Positions 47,524-58,225 of a stretch of 64,000 nt of DNA are shown here, one piece after another. Under the pieces are notes generated by a model, which worked only from the letters and a program-made list of their open reading frames with translations, made no database searches and was not told the origin of the DNA. A program made the translations under genes and the position numbers. The stretch is from NCBI GenBank assembly GCA_027604685.1, contig JADHYX010000028.1, forward strand, positions 1 through 64,000, read 5' to 3'. This stretch comes from Lobulomyces angularis. Lineage: Eukaryota > Chytridiomycota > Chytridiomycetes > Lobulomycetales > Lobulomycetaceae. Within the stretch, counting starts at the first letter, position 1, and every line of letters begins with the position of its first letter.

Positions 47524-48368
47524 ATGAATTGCAAAGCTCACCTTCATGACCCGTCGTTAATCAAACATGAGATTTGTCCCATAACATTCCTCATTACAGA
47601 TTGCCCTACTGATGAAAGCATTAATTCCTATTTGAATATTTTGAAAGAAAATAATGTAAAACTTTTAATTAGACTTTGTGAACCTACACATTATGGTAAT
47701 AAAAAACAATTTTATTTTTTTTAATGAGTTGTAATGCAGATTCCAAATTTTTAATTGATAATGGGATTCAAGTTATCGATGAGTATTAACCTTTTTTCAC
47801 TTACTACTCACTAATTTTTATTTTTTTTTTATTTTTTACACAAGGTTCGCTTTTCAGGATGGTACTGTACCTAGTAACGAAAAAATTGAAAAATATAGGC
47901 AACTTACTGATTCTATAATAGAAAAAGAGGTAAAACTAAACACTAAAAAAAAAAAGAGAAGCAGAAATTTTTATTTAATTTTAGTAATTAGAGTAATCCT
48001 GTGATAGCGATACACTGGTAAGTATTAAATTTTGATTCATACAAAAATTAAAGTGTTGACTATAGTGTTAGTGGAATTGGTAGAGCACCGTTATTTGCGG
48101 GTAACCTATGCACAATTATTTTATTTTGTTAAATATTTTTAGCTATTCCTTTAATAGATTATGGTGAAAAACCTCTTGATACCATAGAGTTTATAAGAAA
48201 AAAGAGGAGGGGGGCCTTCAACAAAACACAGGTTGGAATTACACTTTGTTTAATTTTTTATATTATATGTAGGTAAACTGGCTGTTGAATGATGAAAAAA
48301 AAGGATTTAAAAGAAGGAAAGTAAAGAAAAGTTTTTTCGCAGGGCTTTTCGGAAAAAATAAAAATTAA
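47524..48368 (+). CDS. PRL-type protein tyrosine phosphatase (PTP4A)
   Basis: Dual-specificity-like phosphatase of the PRL family, which regulates growth and Mg2+ transport via CNNM proteins in animals. About 190 residues, six small exons. Blocks: FLITDCPTDESINSYLNILK (WPD-loop side fold), LIRLCEPTHYD, IDEFAFQDGTVPS (general acid loop, DG), and VIAIHCVSGIGRAPLFAAIP with the C-x5-R catalytic loop HCVSGIGR, then PLDTIEFIRKKRRGAFNKTQ, the PRL-specific KRRGA block. The C-terminus is basic (KKGFKRRKVKKSFF) but ends GLFGKNKN, with no CAAX farnesylation box, unlike animal PRLs. Membrane binding might then rely on the basic tail. Confidence 0.9.
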
Positions 48369-48696
48369 TTATTATTAAATAGATTATTAAATTCTAACGG
48401 CAAAATACATTAGCAAAATTCATTAATTAATACATTTAATTATGTTAAAAAACATTTGTTTTTTAAGTTACCTTTTTGATTATAGAATATGTAGCATGAA
48501 CTATATTTCGCTAACTTAACTAGAAAACGATAATTATTTAATTTCAATTTTATACACTGCAAACCTACAGCTTCATGTTATTGAAATCTTATATTTCAAA
48601 AAATTACTTTTTTACTCTTTTGCTGTTTTAGTGGTTTTCATTTTAAATTGCCTTAGCTTCAGTAGCTACACTCAGAATTTTTTTTAGCAAAATATT
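48369..48696. other. Convergent intergenic region
   Basis: About 330 bases between the ends of the PRL and RRM genes. Words such as TAGCTTCAGTAGCTACA show partial internal repetition. No gene or RNA seen. Confidence 0.5.
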
Positions 48697-49536
48697 CTAC
48701 AATGATCTATCAAATTCTTTAACCTTCAATTAAAGTTTCGAACATTAATCAAAATGTAAATTTGACAAAAAAAAAGAATAAGATAATAATTTTAAATTTG
48801 ACAAAAAAAAAGAATAAGATAATAATTTTAAAACTTACTTCAATTTTGTATTTAATGTCACTCTCTACTATCACCAAGCCATTAAAACTACGTATTGCAG
48901 TTGCAATAGCACTTTTTTTCAACTCTACATAACCGAAGCCAAAATTAGTTTTTTTTTTTAAATTCCTAGACGGAATGAATGATTTAATTGGCTCTAAGGG
49001 CTTAAACAAAGAATGAAGCCTCCCAGTTGTGTACTTTCTTGGTAGGTTTTTTATAATTAAGATAGATTTTCTTACTCGTGCCGTTTTAGAAAAATCAACC
49101 TAGTTTTAATCAAAAATAAGATTTTTTTAAAGATTTTTTTTAACAGACTTAAAAAAAAACAATCATAAAATTAATAATTGTTCCACTTAATGAAGATTTT
49201 TTTTTTTACCGTTAAATTGGAATTATTGAAGTTAACTCCATGAAGTTCTTTAACTGCGAGTCTTGCGCATGATTCATTTTCAACCTCAATGAAGCACAAA
49301 CATTCTTTAGAATTTGCTCTAGTAATCTGACCAGGCAGAGGATTTGATGTTGGCACAAATGAAATTGGATTGAATTTTTTGAACAACAATTTTAGTTTTC
49401 CCAAAGCTGTAGGAGTTGGGTTAAATTTTACAAATAAAGTTCTTCCCCTTTGAAGTTCTGCATTATCATTAATAATTTTTTCTTTATCAAAGTAGTGAAA
49501 GAATCGCTTAGTCTGAATACTGGCTTTTTTGAACAT
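48697..49536 (-). CDS. RNA-binding protein with two RRM domains
   Basis: Three exons, about 205 residues. The N-terminus (MFKKASIQTKRFFHYFDKEK) is basic and may target to mitochondria. RRM1: RGRTLFVKFNPTPTALGKLK, ECLCFIEVENESCARLAVKE (RNP1-like) and LHGVNFNNSNLT, joined in phase across the first intron to VDFSKTARVRKSILIIKNLP, the RNP2 strand of RRM2. RRM2 continues RLHSLFKPLEPIKSFIPSRN, NFGFGYVELKKSAIATAIRS (RNP1) and FNGLVIVESDIKYKIE. The last intron (about 48724-48833) contains a 36-base tandem duplication, and the final exon ends VKEFDRSL. Not identifiable to a named protein; mitochondrial or nucleolar RNA work are both possible. Confidence 0.72.
48758..48829. repeat. Perfect 36-bp tandem duplication inside an intron
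   Basis: Two identical 36-base units in direct tandem, each running from AAATTTGAC through nine A to GAATAAGATAATAATTTT. The repeat lies in the last intron of the RRM gene, between a strong GTAAGT donor and the acceptor. It is exact, so probably recent (replication slippage). Confidence 0.9.
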
Positions 49537-49625
49537 TTTTAATGCAAAAAGGGACTGGAAAACGAAAAAAAAAATAGAGATGTGCTGTTAAAAATTTAAA
49601 ATTATATACAGGTATATTCTTTGTA

Positions 49626-52479
49626 CTATCTTAGAAATCTAGATACAAAACTAGTATTATCATTGCTGTTGGAATGGATATGATTTTTGTTAAAATTAGG
49701 ACTACGTGGACCTCTTAAAACATGTATACCGTTATTAACATTAGTGGGAGGTGAATTGATAGGAATCGGTGAAGTTTGACTTCTATAATTATTACTTCCA
49801 GAAACATTATTTATGTGCAAGTGTTGAAATCTTTCATTTAAACTATTACTGCTCATTTCTAAAAATGGTTCGCTTAAATGAAAACCAAGAACTGGCGAAC
49901 TTGAAAAACTTGGAGGTGAATTTGCAGTAAAAGATCTTCCAAGAGAGTTTTCTGAACGAAAATTAGAGCTGTTTATGTTATTTGAAGTTACTGAATGGAT
50001 ATAATGCAAATTAGGAGAATCCGATGAACCAGAGGTAGAAAATAGTGTGCTACTTCTATAATTCGGCCTTAAATTGGGGGAAACTGTGTTGCTATCAATA
50101 ATATCAGGGTAGCGATTTTGAGTCAGAGTAGAAAACGAATGGTTTGTGACTGAAGTAGATGTAGCTGTTTCCGTGTATTCAGGAGGAGAATCTAAATCTG
50201 TCCTAATAACACTTTCTTCTTGCATTCTATATGCATTAGGATGAACCAAAAGGTGGGTTGAGTTAGAACGTGTTAATGAGAAACTTCCTAATCTCTGCAC
50301 ATAACTTCCCATAGAATTAGAATTTCGATCCAAAGAATTTGAATTTCTTTCCAAAGAATCACTAGATAGATTGAATTGAGGAGGATTGGGTTTTATAGAA
50401 TGAGAAACCATATAGTCGACAATTTGCTTTGGTATTTCTATAATATTTTAATTTATAATGGGCTCCCTCATTATACCATACCCTTCAAAACAACTTGAGC
50501 TAAGTTCGCCCTATTTTTTATGAATGGAACAAACTGTACTATGTCTCTAGCTGCAGTTTTATAAAACCCATCATCATTATTCAAATATCCGTCAACTGAA
50601 GTTAAATGAATCACTAGTAACATACAAAGAATAAAATTACAACCAAAAAAAAATTACGAGAATTCCAGTCATTTTTATTGCCAACTCCAACAATAATTAT
50701 GGAAAATGGCAATGTTGAGGCTTCTATAATTGAGTTTATAGTTTGATCAGTATCAGTTACAGCACCATCAGTTAATATCAGTAAAACCTAAGAAGAAAAA
50801 GAAAAAATATTACTATACTTGAACGACCTACTTTATAAAATGAGCCGTTTCCAAATCGAAGTAACTCTCGCTTTACCAGATCCGCCATAGCATCAATAAT
50901 CGGTGAAAAGTCTGAAACAAAGAAATTAATATTAAATAATGAATAATTACTTGTGGGACCATGCAAAATTACGTAATTATTTAAAGCAAAATTGTAGGCT
51001 TCTAATATTCCTTGGCAGCCATTGACTTCTGGAAAATATTCATTACCATTTAGAGGAAAGCAGTGATTTGTTGGTGCGTTGAGAGATCCTAATTTAGCTC
51101 CAAATCCATAGCAAGGAAAAGACTTCGTAGAGTCGTAAATTTCTAAAATTCTTCCTATGGCCAATATTGCTTGCTGATATTGATTAAAAGAGTTTTCATT
51201 TCGAAAATGCAGTGAAGCGGGATGTAAAATATCTCCATTACTTGCTGTGAAATCAATTCCTACCGCAAAGTCTAAACCGCAAATTATACGCTAGTTTAAT
51301 AGTTTTATTACCTAGTGACATCCCCCCAGATATATAATCTACAAAAAAATTGATTAGTTTGTTGTTATATAGTTACCCAAAAATGAAGGTATCTTTATTA
51401 AATCAAATTGGATAATCCTGAAGATCCCACTATTTTGATATCCTTTTTTTTTAACCATCAAATCAAAATTTTTAATTTCAAATTCAATGCTGTTATTTTT
51501 CAGTTTCTTTAAAATTTCTTCTATGTTAGTATTGAAAGAACCAATTAATTCATGATTTCCACTTTTATTCCAGTCAAATATCTGAAATCTCAAATTTCTT
51601 TTTTTATCACCTGCACATAGTTCTTCATAGAGTAAAGTGAACATTGAAAACTAAACATTGAAAAACTATATAAGTACCTGAAAGAGATATATCAAAACGT
51701 GGCCAAATAGGATCTAGAGTTTTCATTATGGGATCAGATCTGTAAACTAGAGTAAAGCTACCATCCTCTAAATATAATACCATTTCATTAACAGCACGTT
51801 TACTTGCGAGTAATCAAATTCTATTAGTTTTAAGTTTACCTTTAGCCTTAGAAATGGTAAAATACGGGTCACTTTTTCCAAAAAAATCTTTTTTATCCAA
51901 ATTTCTTGCAGAAAATCTAAATCTGCATTTTTCCTTTTGATTTAATATTACTTCTTCCGCAACAATTACAAATAATCCACGCTTTAATTTTTTTTTTAAT
52001 GTTTTTCCTACGTTTGTTACGATATTTGCTAGGGTAGTTTCGATACAGGCAATTGGTGCATGACTTTCTGAATTGTGATGGCCATCATTGTTGATGAGTT
52101 CAAATTTTAAATCTTGCACTTCCTCAAAATAGTACTCTATAGTAAAAAATTTTGAAAACTCTGGACTAATTGAGTCCTTTAGCAATTATTAAAAAATTGA
52201 GCAAATAAGTATAAATAAAAGAGACAGAATAAAAAAAAAGTTTATTTTTTTTGATAATGTACTTTAATTGTTTCAGTTTTTCCTAAATTTATCCAACTTT
52301 GATTTTGATTTGACTTGATATACAATATAACTTTAATAATTAATGCAGTTGTTAATAGTATATGTGAATGTTTGGGATTTTTGTTTTAAATTACCTTGTG
52401 GTGAAATTTTGTTCAATGGATTTATTGGATTAAACAAGTTCTGACATGAAATTCGCAGTTCTAGAGTAGTGGAATTCAT
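49626..52479 (-). CDS. Copine 1 (intact von Willebrand A domain)
   Basis: Calcium-dependent phospholipid-binding protein: two C2 domains followed by a VWA (copine) domain; acts at membranes. About 790 residues, about ten exons. C2A starts [20 protein letters not shown] and has [10 protein letters not shown] joined to [19 protein letters not shown]; its first calcium-loop Asp residues are replaced (see findings). C2B is normal: [20 protein letters not shown], then [19 protein letters not shown] and [38 protein letters not shown] with the DxTxS metal site [62 protein letters not shown] and IIIVGVGN, then [10 protein letters not shown] and [11 protein letters not shown] 250-residue Asn/Ser-rich tail follows. 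All metal-site residues are present in VWA. Confidence 0.93.
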
Positions 52480-53017
52480 TCTATAACTTGGAGAAGGATA
52501 CTTCAAGGATAACGAAGCAGATTATGAGACTTTGATGAATTAAATTCGAAGTGAACACCCACGAATTCGAATTCATTGTAAGGAATTTTTGCAATGGTCA
52601 AGTTTTGTGACTTAAAAAGTAGCCTGCAACTACCTTGTCTAAGAAATATATTCGCACAAATTGCAATCTGCATATTTTAACATTTGTTATTTGAAACGAA
52701 TTATATCCGTTCAATAACTACGTTGAATTTTTTGAAGTAACTTTAAGGTGTTAAACCTACTCTATTTTTGATAAAGCAACAAGAAGTTCTAATTTTTTGG
52801 AAAATGAGTTACAATTTACAGTTTACAGATGATATTTAATTAAGTCAGTTTGTGTTTTCATTTGCAGTAGTAACAGGGAAACAAATTTTGTAAAAGCGAC
52901 TTACAATCAACTAGGAAATAAATAAGTTCAGTTTTTAAGTTTTTACTATCTGAATAGTTAAAATAGATTAAATAAAATACTATGGATTAATTTATATACA
53001 CATGTTACTTAACTCAG
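52480..53017. other. Intergenic region between tandem copines
   Basis: About 540 bases separating two same-strand copine genes, presumably the copine 1 promoter. No gene seen. Confidence 0.5.
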
Positions 53018-55996
53018 CTACATTAATGCTGTGTTTGCTTTATTGTTTTTTATAACCAAAAACTGACTTGTATTTGGTGCTGGGTTAACTTTGCATGATT
53101 CTTCAATTTTAGTAATTTTTTCCTCAATTTTCTCTATTCTTGTTGATATTCCTTCTATATGAAGTAAAATTTTTTTTAAACTCAAGTTGTCGTTTTTGTT
53201 TCTTTCTTCAAATTTTCCTAACTTTGATTCAATTTTTTCCAGATTAACAAAGATTTTTTCAATTAACGCACAATCTAGACTAGTAGCAGACTTCGCATCC
53301 TCCCCTATCACTTTTACAGTGACGGTTTCAACTTCTTTGTTCTTGTCCGAACAAAAGGAGCCATTACTAACATTGGTAGGAGAATCAGATAGAAAAACGT
53401 TTGGCAAAATAGAATGAGAATGGGACCTTTGGTGAGCAGCAATTTTTGGAGTGACTAAAAGTGCTTTAGTTGATATACCACCAAACAGATCAGCTGTGAT
53501 CGCCATAGATTGTCTTCTAGAGTTGGCCGCTCCAGCCCTTCTGGGATTCAATTCATCCACTTTTAAACTTGTTTGGCCAACACTGTCTCTAGTGGTGTCA
53601 AATGACGAAATTCCATTAATTGATATGTCTGGAACATCAAGGATGATAGTAGATTTATTGTGATCAAAAGATTGTCGCTTTGGTGGATTCTTCTTTGGAG
53701 GAGATGCGACAGGCTTAATCCCATTTAAATTTAAATACTGCATAACTTGCCCTGGTACCAATGCCAGCACCTTGTAGTTAAAAGAATTTAGTTGCAGAAA
53801 TATTATAGTGTCTATATAATTAAACTTGACTATGTAAACTTACTGAGTGTGTGACAATTTCTCCAGTAACTAACTCAAAGTCGCTGGTTGGGACAAACTG
53901 AGCAATTTCCCTTTGGGCAGTCTCACCTAAACTATTTTTAAGTAACCCATTTTCAGATTCTAAATTAAAAAACTCTTGTAAATCACAACTTCCTACTCCC
54001 ACTACTATTATGGAAAATGGAAGCACTGAAGCTTGTACTATGGAATTTATTGTTTCCGTAATATTTTGGTCGGAACCATCTAAGTGAAAATTAAATGAAA
54101 CTGTTAAAGCTGTAAAAAAGTACTTGTTAAAATAAGAAGAACAGTGTAACAAACTTCATCAATTTCTGCAATAGCTTGATTTTTTTTCTCAATTATGTTT
54201 TTAGAAATTTTTTTAATTAAAGCAGTGAAGTCTAATGTTTTTGTTAAAGTTTGTTAAGTAATATGTAAGTACAATTATAGAACCTCTTTGATGCCCTTTT
54301 TTAACTTTGGGTAAGGAAGCGTGAAATGCTTCCGCTAAGCCAGCAGCACCTATACAATCATGCTAGTGATTTCAATGCCAAGATAAAAAATATAAAAGAA
54401 TAAACAACTTACATTTTTCCCATTTCCATTTAGTAAAAAATATGGATTTAAAGGGGCTCTAGCACCGAATCCAAAAAATGTAATGGATTTCTCATCAACA
54501 TAATCTTCAAAAATTTTTGCTGGAAAATATAAAACAAAAATTATTTCTGGTATTGTGGTTAAGAATTTTTATACCAACTGAAGTAGCTATATCCAAAACT
54601 TTTTCATCTGAATATTCCTCTAATATAATTAAAAAAATTTAATATGATGCTATAACTTAAATTTTAAAATTTACCGTCGTCTGACTCAGCAAAACACATT
54701 GCAACACAGAGCTCTAATTTCAGCCCCCCAGTTATATAATCTAAAAAACTTGATGCTCTTTTAATTTCTGCCTTTGTAATTTTCAGTAATCCACCTTTAG
54801 TTAAAATTTATTAACTTAAAAAAACCCTTTAAAAGTAATTACTGTTTTTGTATCCTAAAACTATTCCAGAAGCTTGTCCGGACTTCGTGACTCTTTTTTT
54901 ATCATTTATAATGTCGATTTCTTCACCAATAGATAACAAAAGTTCTTTTAAGGAAGCCTAGGATAGAATTCAGATTAATAAAATACAAAAGCTATTTTCT
55001 ATACATACATGTACACTTCCTATCAACTCCGGTGCCTTTTTATTATGATCATTGTACACATCTATTTTCAGTTGCCTCTCCCTGTCGCATTCACAAAGGT
55101 CCCATAAATTAATTTCAATAGGAGCCCAATGAGGTTCTACAGTTTTAGGCATTGAAGGTGATCTATAAACTTCATGCAACAATCCATTTTCCTTATAATA
55201 AGAAATAACGTAAAAAGGGTCGCTTTTTCCAAAAAACCCTTTGTTATCTAATTTTCTTCCTTGAAATTGAAGACTAAAAGAGAAACCAAAAATTAATGTT
55301 TTTTTTTCTTATTGCAATTTCATACCTAACCATACTGTGCTCATTTTCAACTTCCACTCCTGAGACCTTAATTGTACCAGAAACTTGACTTCCGGGTAAA
55401 TAAATATTTCTAACAATTGATTTTCCATGGGAGCAAATTATGCTTGATAATAGAATTTCTGATGAGCCCAATCTATCGTATTCATTTTCTTGTGTTTGAG
55501 CACTCTTCACATCAACAACAACAAAACTTAATAAAAAGATAAAAAAAACCTAGTATTAATATATACAGTAGTGGCTGCTCATCCTCAAAAAAATAATCTA
55601 CTAAAAAAGTCTTATTGAACTAAAATAAATGTATTTTATATAATTAGAAAATAAGTATGTTTTTAACTTTCAAACCGTAGGATTAAAGTTTCCTGATTAT
55701 AAAATATATAATATAATATAAAAATTATTAATATATTATTTCAATTAGTTGGCGGTTTATAATAAAATATTGTACCTTGTACAATCTCACTTCTCCCGTT
55801 TTCAATCCATTCATCCGGATTCACGGGAGATTTTGTATACAACATTATCATTGGAAATAAATTCCCTAGTGCATTCTGAGTAACAAGATTTCTGTCGGGA
55901 AAAAATCAGTACACTTTTTTGCAGTAAGTAAATACTGTACCTGCAAGAGACCTTTAACTCAATTACCGCAGAATTATGATTACTTATTGAAGTCAT
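53018..55996 (-). CDS. Copine 2 (paralogue with degenerate VWA metal site)
   Basis: Second copine, same strand as copine 1, about 800 residues, over ten exons. C2A: MTSISNHNSAVIELKVSCRN, NLFPMIMLYTKSPVNPDEWI, ENGRSEIVQ, FNKTFLVDYFFEDE. C2B: LDNKGFFGKSDPF, YRSPSMPKTVEPHWAPIEIN, APELIGSVH. VWA: FLDYITGGLKLELCVAMCFA, TFFGFGAR, NPYFLLNGNG, VLLILTNGSDQNITETINSI, IIVVGVGSCDL and QREIAQFVPTSDF. The metal-site residues are changed: DFTAS becomes CFAES, the Thr of PTNF becomes RDF, and LTDG becomes LTNG. A C-terminal extension of about 230 residues is Ser-rich (RRQSMAITADL) and ends in a short coiled coil (ERNKNDNLSLKKILLHIEG) that copine 1 lacks. Confidence 0.88.
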
Positions 55997-57413
55997 TCCT
56001 ATTTTGACTCTTTAATTTTCAATATTTACTCTTATGACAGCAAACTTATTTGGAAAAAATCAATTATAAAATTATTAAATAAATAAATAGAAAGATTTTT
56101 TAACCCAAAAAAAAAAAAAAATTAAAAAACCAAAAAACAAGTTTAGCCAATCAAAAAATAAAAGTGGAATGGAAAGTTGTAAATTATAATATTGAGTAAT
56201 TAAAAAATAAAAAACTACTTAATTTCTACAGAGCGAATGCTTTCTGTAAAATAAAACATCAAAACTGTAATATTACATAAAAACGAATAAAAAACATTAA
56301 ATGGAAGAGATTATAGATTTAAAACACAACCAAAGTTTCCAAATTCCAGCTACAATGTGCTAATCGTGATTTAATTTTTTACTTCTTTTCACTAATTTTA
56401 CATAAAAAGTAAAAAGAAACCACATATATTAATATTTTTTTGTTAATTCAATTCATCCACAGTAATATTTTTAATCATATCTACAACCATAGCTTTTTTG
56501 TTATTCGTTGAAGATAAAATTTATTTCTACAAATAATTCTTATTTTTCAAGTTCATTACTAAAAAACTCATTTCTCCTTACAATATTAAAAAATATTCAC
56601 CAATTTAATACAAAATAAAATAATTCAGCAACTTACAGTGCTTAATTGATTAAATTGTAAAATGGATTGCTGAAATTTTGCAACAACATATAGTTATAAA
56701 AATATGCGTTAAAATAATACTCCAATGATATCAGTTTGGCTAAAGAGAACTTTGGTCTGTTTACAACCTATTAATCAAAAAGGGTATATAAATTAAGGAT
56801 AGTACGCTCCTAGCACATGAATGTGTGCAGTTTTGTTTCAGGAAGTTCAGTGAGTTCCCATCGTTTTATAGAATGCTTTAAGTTTTTTTTTTGTGATATA
56901 CGTAGTTACTTGGTTCCAATTGAAATAGGTTTCATAAAATAAAAAATGCCACTTTGGCCACTTTGATTGATGTATTAACTTATCGTTATATCTATTGTAG
57001 GGGAAAATTAACTTCTTATTTGAGTACTAGAAAATTATTGTCTGTTTGTTGTTTGTTGAGTTAAAAAAGTAATTAAAGACAAAATAAAACCATTCTTGTG
57101 ATATATTGATGATTTAACTATCTTTTGTAACAAACTTGTTATTCAAAAGAATTCTTGCTGACTTGCGTTGTCGAAACAATTGTAGTTTCAAAGTAAAGTT
57201 AGAGACAAACCTAATACTGGATATAATGTGAAATTTATAATATAGCATCATTTAGTTTTAAAATTTACATTATTATTTTTTGACCTTATTTTTTTTTCTT
57301 CATTTTCTTAAAATTTTTATCCTATTTTTATTATATTTTTATAAATAAATTCTTAGTACCTAAGTTAATACTTGGAATTCTATACAATCAAAAATTAGAT
57401 TATAGCTGAATAA
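55997..57413. promoter_or_regulatory. Longest intergenic region (divergent copine 2 / SSAT)
   Basis: About 1.4 kb with no supported gene or RNA. Mixed composition, occasional A runs. Contains copy B of the shared forkhead-like element (56733-56797, minus). Its length, at least double most other spaces, suggests more regulation than usual. Confidence 0.5.
56733..56797 (-). repeat. Copy B of the shared about 64-bp intergenic element
   Basis: Reverse complement aligns with 24262-24325 (about 48 of 65 columns by eye): CTTAA-TTATA at the left, TGTAAACAGACCAAA exact in the middle, TCTCT and GCCAAACT to the right. It lies about 740 bases upstream of copine 2 and 620 upstream of the SSAT-like gene. 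Confidence 0.55.
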
Positions 57414-58085
57414 ATGTCAATTGAAATTAGATTTGGAGGAAAAGAAGACATTCCGTTTATCTTGGAAATGGTTTAAATACCATTCAAATATTGTTTGGTA
57501 ATAATTAATTTAAGATCTATGAGCTGGCCGTTTATGAGAAATTAGAAGATCAGGTTAAAGCAACTAGGGGTTGATTTTATTTATTTATTATTTTAACTAT
57601 TTCTGTTTTTAGAAATTTTAGAAAAATCTTTATTTCCTGCGGATAACTCCAAAGTTGTAGCTGAAGTATTAATTGCAAGTTTAGATAATAGAAATGTGGG
57701 ATTTTCTTTATTTTTTCATAATTTTTCAACTTGGACTGGAAAAAAAGGTAACTAATTCTTTTTAGAGAAACTTCAAGCCAAATGTTGTTTTAGGGTTGTA
57801 CCTGGAAGATCTTTATGTTAAGCAAGATTGTAGAGGGAAAGGGATAGGAAAAGCATTGTTAGTAAAATTAGCAAAGATAGCGGGTATAAGCTAACTTTCA
57901 GATGTCATTTATTTTTTGAGGTAGTTGATAGAAATTGTGGGCGATTTGAATGGTCTGCTTTAGATTGGAATACTCCAGCAATTAACTTTTACAAGTCAAT
58001 GGGTGCAATTACAATGGATGGATGGACCACATTTAGATTAACTGGTGATAGCTTAAATACAGTGGCGAGTTTAGACAAATATTAA
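57414..58085 (+). CDS. GNAT acetyltransferase, SSAT / thialysine acetyltransferase-like
   Basis: Acetyl-CoA-dependent N-acetyltransferase. The spermidine/spermine (SAT1) family and its thialysine-acting sister (SAT2) share this fold and acetylate polyamines or thialysine. About 165 residues, five exons. Blocks: MSIEIRFGGKEDIPFILEMI, YELAVYEKLEDQVKATREIL, then NRNVGFSLFFHNFSTWTGKK, the family-specific FSTW strand, GLYLEDLYVKQDCRGKGIGK (acetyl-CoA P-loop RGKGIGKALL), and FEWSALDWNTPAINFYKSMG, with WNTPAINFY closely matching SSAT. The C-terminus has WTTFRLTGDSL, again typical. Polyamine or thialysine preference cannot be called by eye. Confidence 0.93.
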
Positions 58086-58225
58086 ACTACGTTACAATAT
58101 AGCCTTTGTTTTAATTTAACCTTTATTGATTCTAAAATATATAATATTTATCAAAAATTGAAAGTGTGAAAGTGCTTTTTTTGGAAATTTTTTACTAAAA
58201 AAAAAATTAGAAATAGTTTTATTAG

